Notes: generated from the letters alone by a model not told the origin. A stretch of DNA of 64,000 nucleotides from Oscillospiraceae bacterium (GCA_017439985.1 JAFSIC010000044.1:62001-126000), one strand, 5' to 3'; shown: positions 8,321-15,809, numbered from the stretch's first letter. Numbers and translations are program-made.

Positions 8321-8698
8321 TTATTCAGCGAGAGCTTTCTCGCCTTCAAAGTGGATACCTTCCACGTGAACGTTGACTTTTGTCACGGTGATACCGCACA
8401 TGGTCTGAACGGCGTCTTTGACTGCTTTCTGCAGGTCTTCCGCAACAGCGCGGATCTTACAGCCTGCTTTCACGATAACGCTGATGTCAATGATGGCGCT
8501 GTCGTCGTTCATGTTGATGAGCACCGGTTTGGTGCTGATTTTTTTAATGCTGTTTTTGTTCAGGTTTTTGATTGGGAGACGGGATGCGGTCAGGCAGTGG
8601 ATGCCGTCGATCTCGTCTGCAGCATATTTAGCGATGGCTGCAATAACGTCCTGAGAGATTTTCAGGCTGCCGTTTGGCTGGTTCTGTTCAATATTCAT
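8321..8698 (-). CDS. Asp23/Gls24 family envelope stress protein
   Basis: A 125-residue member of the Asp23/Gls24 (DUF322) family, which in Firmicutes associates with the cell envelope and is linked to alkaline or cell-wall stress. Conserved parts are GSLKISQDVIAAIAKYAADEIDGI, which is split here as GSLKISQDVIAAIAKYA then ADEIDGI, a basic loop, and VKAGCKIRAVAEDLQKAV with a typical VTKVNVHVEGI ending. It is monocistronic: its own promoter lies upstream at 8756-8783 and a terminator follows. The island's left attachment site overlaps that promoter. Confidence 0.9.
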   Translation of the reverse strand: MNIEQNQPNGSLKISQDVIAAIAKYAADEIDGIHCLTASRLPIKNLNKNSIKKISTKPVLINMNDDSAIIDISVIVKAGCKIRAVAEDLQKAVKDAVQTMCGITVTKVNVHVEGIHFEGEKALAE

Positions 8699-8755
8699 AA
8701 GAGCTTCCTCCTTTGATGTACCATTGGAATTGCTGTGAAAGCAATCTATAAGGGT

Positions 8756-8783
8756 ATTATACCATATTTTTTGAAAGAAACAA
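8756..8783 (-). promoter_or_regulatory. gls24 promoter with its -35 inside attL
   Basis: Minus strand: -35 TTGTTT (8778-8783), 16-bp spacer, -10 TATAAT (8756-8761). The -35 hexamer and half the spacer belong to the 18-bp repeat that forms the island boundary. Insertion thus keeps the core promoter but replaces everything upstream of it. Confidence 0.75.
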
Positions 8784-8787
8784 CCGT
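8770..8787. repeat. attL core of the island
   Basis: The 18-bp repeat TTTGAAAGAAACAACCGT is identical to 28276-28293. Here the left half-site GAAAGAAAC and the AACC centre are followed by GTCATGTAA from the element, which does not complete the dyad, as expected for a hybrid site after integration. Confidence 0.75.
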
Positions 8788-8916
8788 CATGTAACTGAAA
8801 ACCTGTGCATTACAACAAATGGCTTAGTCATGCGATATTTTCGCATTGCCATTGAGATACGTTGCGTATAAACTTGGCAAAAGACGGCAAAAGCGAGCAA
8901 AACTTTCCCTTTCAGT

Positions 8917-8937
8917 GGTGTCAAAATTGGTGTCAAA
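8917..8937. repeat. Left arm-type repeats GGTGTCAAA (two copies)
   Basis: GGTGTCAAA occurs at 8917-8925 and 8929-8937, a 12-bp step. The second copy contains the integrase stop codon. Similar repeats occur inside the right end. By analogy to Tn916 DR2 sites these are likely binding sites for the N-terminal arm domain of the integrase. Confidence 0.65.
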
Positions 8938-10129
8938 TCTTTTGAATGTTAGATTGTGTTACCATCAATTCTAACGCCTGTCTGGTCTTCGCCTCGGTAG
9001 CATCAGTGTACACATCCATAGTCATTATAATGGTTGCATGACCCATAATACTCTGTGTGGCTTTTGGGTCAGCACCAGCTTCATACATCCTCGTAGCGAA
9101 AGTATGTCTCAATGTATGGGCGGCCATCTTCTTAATTTGCAAGCTATCTTCCCCATCTCTCTGGAGAAGATATTTGTTACACTTCTTGGCCATGTATGCA
9201 ATCTTGTTGGTGATTGATATTGGACTAGCTGCTTCTCCCTGTGGTGTCATGCAACAGAAATCTGTGTATCCATCAACTACTGCAGGTTGTGTAATATGAT
9301 ATGAGTCTACTAACGCTTTTAGTTGCAAGAAATCATCCACTGTATCACTGCATATTGGAATGGTTCGTAGACTGGTTTTAGTTTTTGGAGTACCAATAAT
9401 AAGCTGTATTGGCTTTGTTTGAGGAACAACCACCATCGTCTTTGTAATAGAGATGCGACGTGTTTCCAAGTCCACATCATTCCAAGTCAGCGCACAAAAC
9501 TCGCCAATACGCAATCCTGTTTTAACTAAGATACACATAATCAAATATGTCATACGACGAGGAGTGTCCTTAGCTGCAAACTGAAACAATTCTCTTTCTT
9601 CATCTACGGTAAGTCCTTCCTTTTTCTTAGCTTCTGGTAAAATACCCGTCAGGACTCGTGACGCAGGATTCTTTAGTAACTGATCATCGTCTACTGCCAG
9701 TTCAAACATTTGGCGCAGGACGGCCACAATACGCTTGATAGCACCGGCAGAATAATTCTGATGCACAAGCTCAACACAGTATTCTCGAACATCAGATTTT
9801 CGTATGTCGGAGATTCTCTTCTTGCCAAATTGTGGTTCAATATGATTGGTGTAAAGTGCTTGATAACTGTAAAAAGTATTAGGCTTCAAGTTAACCTTCA
9901 GCTTGATCCATTTAGTGTACAGGTCTGCAACAGTCATATCAGTATGTATGACGCCATTCAGTATGTCTCTTTGTATAAGCTGTTCTTTCTCTCGTAATTC
10001 TCCAATGGTGGAAGCATAGACGGAATGGCGTTTCCCATTCACATCAGTCCAACGATACATAAAACGATCTTCTTTAGGACGATAGCTTTCACCAGTACGG
10101 AGCTTTACTTTTCCTTTTTGTGTTGCCAT
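8933..10129 (-). CDS. int: Tyrosine recombinase, Tn916-type integrase
   Basis: Catalyses integration and excision of the island. The 398-residue protein has an N-terminal arm-binding domain (residues ~10-55, FMYRWTDVNGKRHSVYAS), a SAM-like core-binding domain (~65-150) and a catalytic domain with all expected residues: R207 (TGLRIGEF), H338 and R341 (HTLRHTF), H364 (MGHA) and the nucleophile Y374 (MDVYTDA). The ribosome binding site AAGGAG precedes the start. It lies at the left end with xis upstream and has its own promoter inside an inverted repeat. It appears intact. Confidence 0.95.
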   Translation of the reverse strand: MATQKGKVKLRTGESYRPKEDRFMYRWTDVNGKRHSVYASTIGELREKEQLIQRDILNGVIHTDMTVADLYTKWIKLKVNLKPNTFYSYQALYTNHIEPQFGKKRISDIRKSDVREYCVELVHQNYSAGAIKRIVAVLRQMFELAVDDDQLLKNPASRVLTGILPEAKKKEGLTVDEERELFQFAAKDTPRRMTYLIMCILVKTGLRIGEFCALTWNDVDLETRRISITKTMVVVPQTKPIQLIIGTPKTKTSLRTIPICSDTVDDFLQLKALVDSYHITQPAVVDGYTDFCCMTPQGEAASPISITNKIAYMAKKCNKYLLQRDGEDSLQIKKMAAHTLRHTFATRMYEAGADPKATQSIMGHATIIMTMDVYTDATEAKTRQALELMVTQSNIQKI

Positions 10130-10151
10130 AAGTCGCTCCTTTCAGGCAACA

Positions 10152-10197
10152 CGCCATTGCGCAACCTCATTATACCAGAATTGCTAATGGCGGTCAA
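10152..10197 (-). promoter_or_regulatory. int promoter embedded in an inverted repeat
   Basis: Minus strand: TTGACC (10192-10197), 17-bp spacer, TATAAT (10169-10174). The arms CGCCATT (10152-10158) and AATGGCG (10186-10192), extended by GCAA/TTGC, flank the -10 region. The dyad could be an operator, or could form a hairpin that attenuates read-through from xis. Confidence 0.7.
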
Positions 10198-10198
10198 T

Positions 10199-10393
10199 TT
10201 ATATTGTGTAAACATTATTCAAATATTCGTCGAATTTCTGTTTTTTTATTAAACGCTTTTGCCCATTCCATAGCACAAATGGACAATCAATCTTGTCGGT
10301 CATACTACGCAACTTTTTAACACCAATGTTCGAGTATGCCGCCGCTTCTTCTATTGTCAGTAAAACCTTGTTGTGAATCTCAATCTCTTTCAT
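10199..10393 (-). CDS. xis: Excisionase, Tn916 Xis-like
   Basis: A 64-residue winged-helix protein: LTIEEAAAYSNIGVKKLRSM resembles the helix-turn-helix of Tn916 Xis, followed by LWNGQKRLIKKQKFDEYL. It is located directly upstream of int with the same orientation, the standard place for a recombination directionality factor that binds the attachment arms and promotes excision. Length and context both fit. It is separated from int by a 70-bp gap holding the int promoter. Confidence 0.85.
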   Translation of the reverse strand: MKEIEIHNKVLLTIEEAAAYSNIGVKKLRSMTDKIDCPFVLWNGQKRLIKKQKFDEYLNNVYTI

Positions 10394-10440
10394 AACTCAC
10401 CATCCTTAAAAGAGAGGCGCGAGTTACCCCGCGCCATCCA

Positions 10441-10650
10441 TTAGTCAAACCATTCCTCAAATGCTTCTTTAAAATATTCTGAATATTCATCCTTGAAGAA
10501 CCATTCTTCACTCATGCCGCAGTCTCTAAGCATATCATTTGCATACTCGTAAAGTGCAAAGAGTCCAGTCATCAAACAGAAAATTGTGGCCAAAAGTACC
10601 AGAATTACAATAATGAAGAGTGCCCACATAAAACCTGTGATAAATCCCAT
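10441..10650 (-). CDS. Small single-pass or hairpin membrane protein, unknown
   Basis: A 69-residue protein with a long hydrophobic stretch (residues ~5-33, WALFIIVILVLLATIFCLMT) and a strongly acidic C-terminal tail (EEWFFKDEYSEYFKEAFEEW). I recognise no family. The start follows AGAGGTGAAGAATA. It lies between the replication-like genes and xis in one orientation, so it is probably part of the same transcript. The acidic cytoplasmic tail could be an interaction surface (inference). Confidence 0.7.
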   Translation of the reverse strand: MGFITGFMWALFIIVILVLLATIFCLMTGLFALYEYANDMLRDCGMSEEWFFKDEYSEYFKEAFEEWFD

Positions 10651-10691
10651 TATTCTTCACCTCTTAATTCTACGATAAAAAATGATTGGAC

Positions 10692-11285
10692 CTAAAACGG
10701 TAAATCATCGTCTTCATCGTCCAGGCCTATCTCTTTCCATTGATCTTGTCCCGCTTGTCCGGACTGTCCCCGTCCGCTACTATCATTACCAATATAAGTA
10801 CCAGAAGAACCAACAACAGAAGAAATAGGAGTACAAGCAGGAGTATTACCTTCTAAAGCAGCCTTGATCCTCTCGGAGTACATTCTTCTCACGTCATTGA
10901 CTGTTGTTTTTCCGCAACCAAGTCGTTTCCCAATTTCTCTGTCCGATGCTTTTGGATCAGCAATGATTGCATTGATTATTTTTTCATGAAGCTCATTTGG
11001 CTTCTCTGCGGCAAATCCACGCTTTCTGCGACTAATATTGTTTTCGATTTCTTTTGCAAGCAAAGGCCAGAAGTAAGTGATATGCTTCAACTCAGGACAA
11101 TCATATTCCTCTCCCGGTTCCAGACCGTAAAGAGCGTAGTTTGCAATGGCTTTGAACAACATGTATGCCGGACTAACCAGATCCTGATTGGTCTCCATCT
11201 GCTCAATCGTTGCAAACCAGCTTCCAAAAAAGGTAAAGCAAACAGTGGGATCAAATGATTTCTTCTCACTATTATCGTAGTTCAT
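10692..11285 (-). CDS. DUF6291-like / HTH protein with an SSB-type C-terminal tip
   Basis: The product has 197 residues from the ATG at 11285, chosen because AAGGAGG lies 8 bp upstream and inside the longer frame. Residues ~11-100 resemble the DUF6291 domain found in phage replication proteins (FTFFGSWFATIEQM). Residues ~102-145 look like a helix-turn-helix (DREIGKRLGCGKTTVNDVRR). A Gly/Gln/Ser-rich linker (GRGQSGQAGQDQW) and an acidic end GLDDEDDDLPF follow. The end is almost identical to the host SSB tip (DDEDDLPF at the end of ssb, 37014). It overlaps the primase-like gene by 14 bp, suggesting a replication role (inference). Confidence 0.7.
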   Translation of the reverse strand: MNYDNSEKKSFDPTVCFTFFGSWFATIEQMETNQDLVSPAYMLFKAIANYALYGLEPGEEYDCPELKHITYFWPLLAKEIENNISRRKRGFAAEKPNELHEKIINAIIADPKASDREIGKRLGCGKTTVNDVRRMYSERIKAALEGNTPACTPISSVVGSSGTYIGNDSSGRGQSGQAGQDQWKEIGLDDEDDDLPF

Positions 11286-11790
11286 TCGTATGTCCTCCTT
11301 GACATGATTCATTAAAACGTCTCATAAATTCTGATGCTACTTCAGCATCCTTCTCACTCAAAATGTACTCTGCCTGCTCTAGGTTCACGCATGCGAATAC
11401 AAAGTACGGATCCAACAGTTCCCCGCAGTCAATTGGTGCAAGACTTCGCTTCCATCTGCACATATCATTAGTCAGCTTTTTAAGCAATTGGATAGGAGTG
11501 TTTTGGTGTTTCCCCACACTATCATTACTCACAGTGTATTCGATTCCAAAGTCTTTGCACAGCTTTAGTGCTGCCTGGTATTTGCTCAGCTTAAAAATTC
11601 CAGCCGTCAGATCGATGACATCTCCGCTAACTCCGCAGCTGAAGCAATAATAGTAATTGTCATTCAGCTTCATGCTGGGTTCGTCATCATCATGGAACGG
11701 ACAGGAGCATTTACCGGTTCGGCTAACATCCAGTCCATAATGCTCTGCAGCATCTTTAACTGTCACTGTCGATTTGATTTTCTCAAACAT
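11272..11790 (-). CDS. CHC2 zinc-finger primase-like protein, no catalytic domain
   Basis: 172 residues from the ATG at 11790, preceded by AAGGGGGTG. The N-terminal ~90 residues are a DnaG-type CHC2 zinc finger: CSCPFHDDDEPSMKL then YYCFSCGVSGDVIDLTA, with ligands C30, H33, C49 and C52. The remaining ~80 residues do not contain a TOPRIM domain. It could act as a DNA-recognition subunit that recruits the host primase or replicates the island with the neighbouring SSB-tipped protein. Primase fragments of this type are common in phages and satellites. Confidence 0.8.
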   Translation of the reverse strand: MFEKIKSTVTVKDAAEHYGLDVSRTGKCSCPFHDDDEPSMKLNDNYYYCFSCGVSGDVIDLTAGIFKLSKYQAALKLCKDFGIEYTVSNDSVGKHQNTPIQLLKKLTNDMCRWKRSLAPIDCGELLDPYFVFACVNLEQAEYILSEKDAEVASEFMRRFNESCQGGHTNELR

Positions 11791-12444
11791 AGGTTTCACC
11801 CCCTTATTTATGGATTAGGTGGTAAATGGGTCACTTGTCATTCAAAGTATCTCAACACACTTCAGCTCGATTAAATCATTTCAAAAACGTATTGTGCATG
11901 CACAACATCAAACCATTTGGACTATGAAAGTGTCCCTTACCCAATATTTCAGTTAACTTGTTTTTTGACTGCAATATCTTAGTTCCAGTAAATGTAATTT
12001 TTATCGTCAAATACCCCATTTAAAGGTCTTTAATCATGATATTACTTAGTGTGTCATCACAATAAAACTTTGTATTTCGGCAGATAAGTTACCATTGTTT
12101 ATTAATCAACTTCATATAGTAGGGGGAGTTTTTCGCACCATTCTTACAGAAATATGGTCATTCCAATCCCAATAAGAACACTAAATCACGACTAAACAAA
12201 TCCGCCTCTGTGGTTACCACTCCTACTATTAGTTAAGAAAAATCCCCCGCATCACCGTGGGTGACACAGAGGATTCATATTTGACAATGCTCAAGCCTCA
12301 TCGAGCTTTTGCCGATTAATTGTAGTCGTATTCTAAATTTCATGTTGTTCTTATTCTATATCATCGGACATGTAGATCCCCTTTTACTTTGGCCTTGCAT
12401 TCTTCCCTGCCCTAAACTGGTATTGGATTCAAAACTTACAGAGC
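11791..12444. other. 650-bp non-coding region of the island, possible origin or regulatory zone
   Basis: This is an AT-rich gap between divergent genes with no convincing reading frame. It holds the perfect 14-bp palindrome TTGTGCATGCACAA at 11892-11905, about 100 bp upstream of the primase-like gene, and an imperfect hairpin at 12241-12276 (AATCC/GGATT outer stem, TCACC/GGTGA inner stem) whose minus-strand RNA ends in a U-run. Its position next to replication-like genes makes it a candidate replication origin, but I see no clear iterons. Confidence 0.4.
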
Positions 12445-12473
12445 TTGCATTTACCATCTATCACCAGTATAAT
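12445..12473 (+). promoter_or_regulatory. Promoter of the MBL-fold protein gene
   Basis: TTGCAT (12445-12450), a 17-bp spacer and TATAAT (12468-12473), 34 bp before the start codon. The ribosome binding site AAGGAAGGGA follows. Confidence 0.75.
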
Positions 12474-12506
12474 AGGAATAAAAACCAAGTAAGGAAGGGA
12501 TTAACT

Positions 12507-14111
12507 ATGAAAAAACTGATTTCATTGCTTGGTGGAGGCGCACGAGGCGTCGCCACCGGCTTTCTGCTATTCGTGACTTTAGGCGCAGCTCTTAACGGAG
12601 ATATCTTGTCCTCAATCATGATGGCAGCAGGTGCTTTTCTCTGCTCTCCGCTCAGCCAAATGGATGCGGTCAAAAGCAAGCTACGTTTAGGTAAATCAAG
12701 CAGCGCTGCACTGGCAGCTGTCCTGTTTGTTGCAGGTTGTATGGTTGCACCGCATGCTGAAACAACACCGCCTGATGTGATTGATACGCCGACAGCGTCT
12801 GTAGAAACAACTGTCCCAGACCGAAGCAATCCTGTTTCGATTCCTTCTAAGGAAGAAACGAAGCCTCAGGAGACCGTGAAGGAAGAAACTCCAAAGACTG
12901 AAACAACGACTCCTGCAGCCTCAACAGAGACTCCAAGTGAAACTCCAGCTGCTCCTGCAGAACCACCAAAGGAACCAGCTGCTCCGGTTGCAGATCCTAA
13001 GCCGGTTGAACCAGTTGTGGAAGAAGCTCCGGAGAACTCCACGTTCTCTGTTCGCTATCTTAATGTCGGACAGGCTGACGCTGCTTTGGTCGAGTGCGAT
13101 GGTCACTACATGCTGATCGATGGCGGCAACAAGGGCGATTCCAATCTGATTTACAGTGTACTGAAATCCAGCAGCGTTGACCATCTGGATATCGTCGTGG
13201 GCACTCACGCTCACGAGGATCACATCGGTGGCCTGCCGGGTGCATACAACTATGCAGCTGTTGATCTGACTCTCTGCCCTGTCAAATCCTACGACAGCGA
13301 TGCGTTCTCTGACTTTGCGAAGTATGCCGGCAGTCTGACTGTTCCAAGTGTTGGCGATATTTACGAGCTGGGCAGTGCTGACGTGAAGATCCTCGGTGTT
13401 AATGGCGGCAATGATACCAACGACACCTCCATCATTCTCAAAGTCATCTATGGCGAGACCTCTTTCCTGTTCACCGGCGACGCAGAATACAACGCTGAAC
13501 AGGCTGTTCTGAATCGCGGCGCAGATCTCTCCGCCAACGTTCTGAAGGTCGGCCACCATGGCAGCGACACCAGCACCGGTTACCAGTTCCTGCGCGAGAT
13601 CATGCCGGAGTATGCTATCATCTCCTGTGGCAAGGGCAACAGCTACGGTCACCCGACCGATACCGTTCTGAGCCGTCTGCGTGACGCTGATGTGAAGGTG
13701 TATCGCACCGATCTGAATGGTGATATCACTGTCACCTCTGACGGCAAAAACGTTTCTGTCAGCGCAAATAAATCCGCTTCCAATGACGCCATTATGACTC
13801 CAGGCAGCACTGTGGTTTCCAAGCCTGCAGAGACAAAGCCAACCACTCCAAGCACCCCTGCAGCTCCGACAACACCGGCTACACCTTCTGCACCAACTAC
13901 CCCACCGGCAACCGAAAAACCGAAAGAAGAAGCGCCTGCGCCTGCTCCAGTCGGTCAGAGCTACGTGCTGAACACTAATTCTAAGAAGTTCCACTATCCA
14001 AACTGCGGCAGTGTCAAGAAAATGAGCGCAAAGAACCGCCAAGATGTTGTCGCTACCCGCGATTCTCTGATTGCTCAAGGCTACGACCCATGCGGTAACT
14101 GCCATCCATAA
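12507..14111 (+). CDS. Secreted or anchored metallo-beta-lactamase-fold protein (ComEC C-domain-like) with Ada-like zinc domain
   Basis: 534 residues from the ATG at 12507 (ribosome binding site AAGGAAGGGA); upstream in-frame codons have none. Two hydrophobic N-terminal segments (~14-48 and ~66-80, the latter ending in the lipobox-like LFVAGC) suggest export or anchoring. A Thr/Pro/Glu-rich linker (~85-178) leads to an MBL domain like the ComEC hydrolase part: FSVRYLNVGQADAALVEC, metal motif HAHEDH (234-239), VGHHGSDTST. A second Pro/Thr linker precedes a C-terminal Cys domain (KFHYPNCGSVKKM, YDPCGNCHP) typical of Ada-like zinc modules. It probably cleaves extracellular nucleic acid or phosphoesters (inference). 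Confidence 0.85.
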   Translation: MKKLISLLGGGARGVATGFLLFVTLGAALNGDILSSIMMAAGAFLCSPLSQMDAVKSKLRLGKSSSAALAAVLFVAGCMVAPHAETTPPDVIDTPTASVETTVPDRSNPVSIPSKEETKPQETVKEETPKTETTTPAASTETPSETPAAPAEPPKEPAAPVADPKPVEPVVEEAPENSTFSVRYLNVGQADAALVECDGHYMLIDGGNKGDSNLIYSVLKSSSVDHLDIVVGTHAHEDHIGGLPGAYNYAAVDLTLCPVKSYDSDAFSDFAKYAGSLTVPSVGDIYELGSADVKILGVNGGNDTNDTSIILKVIYGETSFLFTGDAEYNAEQAVLNRGADLSANVLKVGHHGSDTSTGYQFLREIMPEYAIISCGKGNSYGHPTDTVLSRLRDADVKVYRTDLNGDITVTSDGKNVSVSANKSASNDAIMTPGSTVVSKPAETKPTTPSTPAAPTTPATPSAPTTPPATEKPKEEAPAPAPVGQSYVLNTNSKKFHYPNCGSVKKMSAKNRQDVVATRDSLIAQGYDPCGNCHP

Positions 14112-14116
14112 ATGAC

Positions 14117-14162
14117 AAATCCCCCGACCCTCTCCAATTTGGAAAGAGTCGGGGGATTTTTT
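14117..14162 (+). terminator. Strong bidirectional terminator after the MBL gene
   Basis: AAATCCCCCGAC (14118-14129) pairs with GTCGGGGGATTT (14148-14159), with further pairing inside, followed by a T-run. It starts a few bases after the stop codon. Confidence 0.9.
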
Positions 14163-14345
14163 CTCATATCGCATTATTACATCAGATTTGTATCGTTGAT
14201 CAACCGAAAGAATGCAGATGTCACGCGATCTTTTTCTCGAAAGAAACAATCTTTTTCGGGCGCTTATATCACTCAGAGATCCCAAAAAGTAACCTACTGC
14301 CTCTCTGACTGCAGAAACCTACAATTATATTGTAAACAGCCCCGG

Positions 14346-14552
14346 CTATTCTTTTACATACTCCATCAGGTCGCCGGGCTGGCAGTCCAAAAGCTCGCAC
14401 AGCGTTTCGATATTTTCCCAAGATACACCTTGTTTGTTCCTCAGCTTAGTCATAGTCGATTCGCTGAGGATTTTTTCCTGTCTGATTTTATAGGAAGTAT
14501 ATCCTTTATCCTTCAGTGCATCGACAACTTCGAATTTATATTTCAGTGGCAT
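14346..14552 (-). CDS. XRE/Cro-CI family repressor
   Basis: A 68-residue single-domain helix-turn-helix protein (KYKFEVVDALKDKGYTSYKI, then SESTMTKLRNKQGVSWENIE and LCELLDCQPGDLMEYV). The ending CQPGDLMEY is characteristic of small Cro/CI-type regulators of Gram-positive mobile elements. It faces away from the gene at 14738, and the 185 bp between holds three evenly spaced GTGTATA dyads, so it very likely represses both its own promoter and the divergent one. Confidence 0.9.
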   Translation of the reverse strand: MPLKYKFEVVDALKDKGYTSYKIRQEKILSESTMTKLRNKQGVSWENIETLCELLDCQPGDLMEYVKE

Positions 14553-14593
14553 TAAATCAACTCCCTTTTCTGTTTCCTATATTATAGCACATT

Positions 14594-14686
14594 TATACAC
14601 GATTTAAAGTGTATAACATTCACATTGCGGCAGCACTCTTTTTCGTGTATATTGTCAATAGATTATCCACGATTATTCGTGTATAA
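14594..14686. promoter_or_regulatory. Operator array of the XRE repressor, with divergent promoters
   Basis: O1 is TATACAC-GATTTAAA-GTGTATA (14594-14615), a perfect 7-bp dyad with an 8-bp spacer. O3 is TTATCCAC-GATTATTC-GTGTATAA (14663-14686), 8-bp arms with one mismatch and the same spacer length. O2 at 14631-14651 keeps only CAC-8 bp-GTGTAT. Centres are ~36 and ~34 bp apart. O3 contains the plus-strand -10 TATAAT; O1 lies just upstream of a minus-strand TATAAT for the repressor gene. Confidence 0.75.
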
Positions 14687-14737
14687 TAAAATCACAAGGT
14701 CAGCCAAGACCAAACAAAACATCAAAGGAGAATGAAC

Positions 14738-15013
14738 ATGAGCAAACAAGAAATCATCAACAAAATCGAAGAACTGAAACAGTGGGAAGCATTGATGGAG
14801 GAAGCCAAGAATGAGGCAGAGGCTCTCAGAGATGCCATCAAGGCAGAGATGTATGAGCAGGATACCGAAGAGCTTGTAGCCGGTACATACATTGTACGCT
14901 GGACTTCTGTGCTCTCCAATCGTTTCGACACTACTGCTTTCAAAAAGGTCATGCCAGACGTTTACAAAGCTTATACCAAGCAAATTGAAAGCCGCCGTTT
15001 CACCATCGCATAG
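14738..15013 (+). CDS. Small protein of unknown function (phage/ICE-like)
   Basis: 91 residues starting MSKQEIINKIEELKQWEAL at 14738, chosen over the ATG at 14732 because AAAGGAG is 7 bp upstream. The N-terminal half is a predicted coiled coil (EALMEEAKNEAEALRDAIKA); the C-terminal half (GTYIVRWTSVLSNRFDTTA, then YTKQIESRRFTIA) resembles small phage-type proteins but I cannot name a family. It is the first gene controlled by the repressor operators, probably cotranscribed with the SprT-like gene. Confidence 0.75.
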   Translation: MSKQEIINKIEELKQWEALMEEAKNEAEALRDAIKAEMYEQDTEELVAGTYIVRWTSVLSNRFDTTAFKKVMPDVYKAYTKQIESRRFTIA

Positions 15014-15077
15014 AAAAAGCCCCTTGCCCGAACACCGACCAAAGCGACAGGCAAAGAGCTCAACACCCAACCAAAAA

Positions 15078-15108
15078 GGAGGGCAAGATTATTATAGCTT
15101 GTCCCTCC
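15078..15108 (+). promoter_or_regulatory. RNA hairpin before the SprT-like gene
   Basis: GGAGGG (15078-15083) pairs with CCCTCC (15103-15108) and AAG with CTT inside, around an AT-rich loop. The left arm itself looks like a ribosome binding site (AAAGGAGGG). The true ribosome binding site of the SprT-like gene lies ~10 bp downstream of the stem. It could modulate translation or stabilise RNA. Confidence 0.45.
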
Positions 15109-15129
15109 CCAAATTTCAAGGAGGACATT

Positions 15130-15774
15130 ATGAAACAGATGACCAGTTATAACCGCGTTGCAGGCTACCTCAATAAGATCTTCGATCTGCTCAATGAAGA
15201 GTTTTTTGAAAGTGCACTTTCAAGACCAACCATCACCATCCAGAGCACACCAAGAGCCTACGGACACTTCTCTCTGCGAGAGGATACCTGGGTTTCCAAG
15301 TTAGGCGGAACTCATGAGATCAACATTGGTGCAGGCACACTTGCCAGACCAATCGAAGAAGTTGCGGCAACCTTGCTTCATGAGATGGTACACTACTGGA
15401 ACTATGAGCAAGGGATTCAGGATTGCAGCCGAGGCAACACCTATCACAACCGCAGATTCAAAGAAGCTGCAGAAGCTCGCGGCTTGATGGTGGAACACTC
15501 CGACAAGTACGGTTGGAGTCACACTTCTCCTGCAGAAGCTCTATTGGAGTTCGTCATTGACAACAACCTGACTGATATTCTCATCAACCGCAACGAATTC
15601 AGCGGCTTCCAAATTGGTGGCACCGGTACCCACAGCGGCACAGCCACCCCAACCACACCGAAAAAATCCAGCTCCAGAAAATACATCTGCCCCTGCTGCG
15701 GCATGAGCGTAAGAGCCACAAAGGTGGTCAACATCGGCTGCCTGGATTGTGGGGTAAGGATGGTTGAATGTTAA
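15130..15774 (+). CDS. SprT-like zinc metallopeptidase-domain protein
   Basis: 214 residues with the SprT-like domain: an N-terminal helix (YLNKIFDLLNEEFFESAL), a beta strand region (RAYGHFSLREDTW), the active-site HEMVH at residues 84-88 followed by YWN, and a third ligand region around YHNRRFKEAAEARG. The C-terminus has a four-Cys zinc ribbon (CPCCGMSV...CLDCGVRM). This is the arrangement of SprT/Spartan-type proteins, which in eukaryotes cut DNA-protein crosslinks; SprT-like genes are frequent on mobile elements of Firmicutes. The ribosome binding site is AAGGAGG. Confidence 0.88.
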   Translation: MKQMTSYNRVAGYLNKIFDLLNEEFFESALSRPTITIQSTPRAYGHFSLREDTWVSKLGGTHEINIGAGTLARPIEEVAATLLHEMVHYWNYEQGIQDCSRGNTYHNRRFKEAAEARGLMVEHSDKYGWSHTSPAEALLEFVIDNNLTDILINRNEFSGFQIGGTGTHSGTATPTTPKKSSSRKYICPCCGMSVRATKVVNIGCLDCGVRMVEC

Positions 15775-15809
15775 TATTCAAGAGAAGGGGTTGCTTCCCT
15801 CCTCTTTCA

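Noticed and set aside
8700-8932. tRNA gene as integration target
   Set aside because: No tRNA cloverleaf is visible at either island end; the target is the promoter region of the Gls24 gene.
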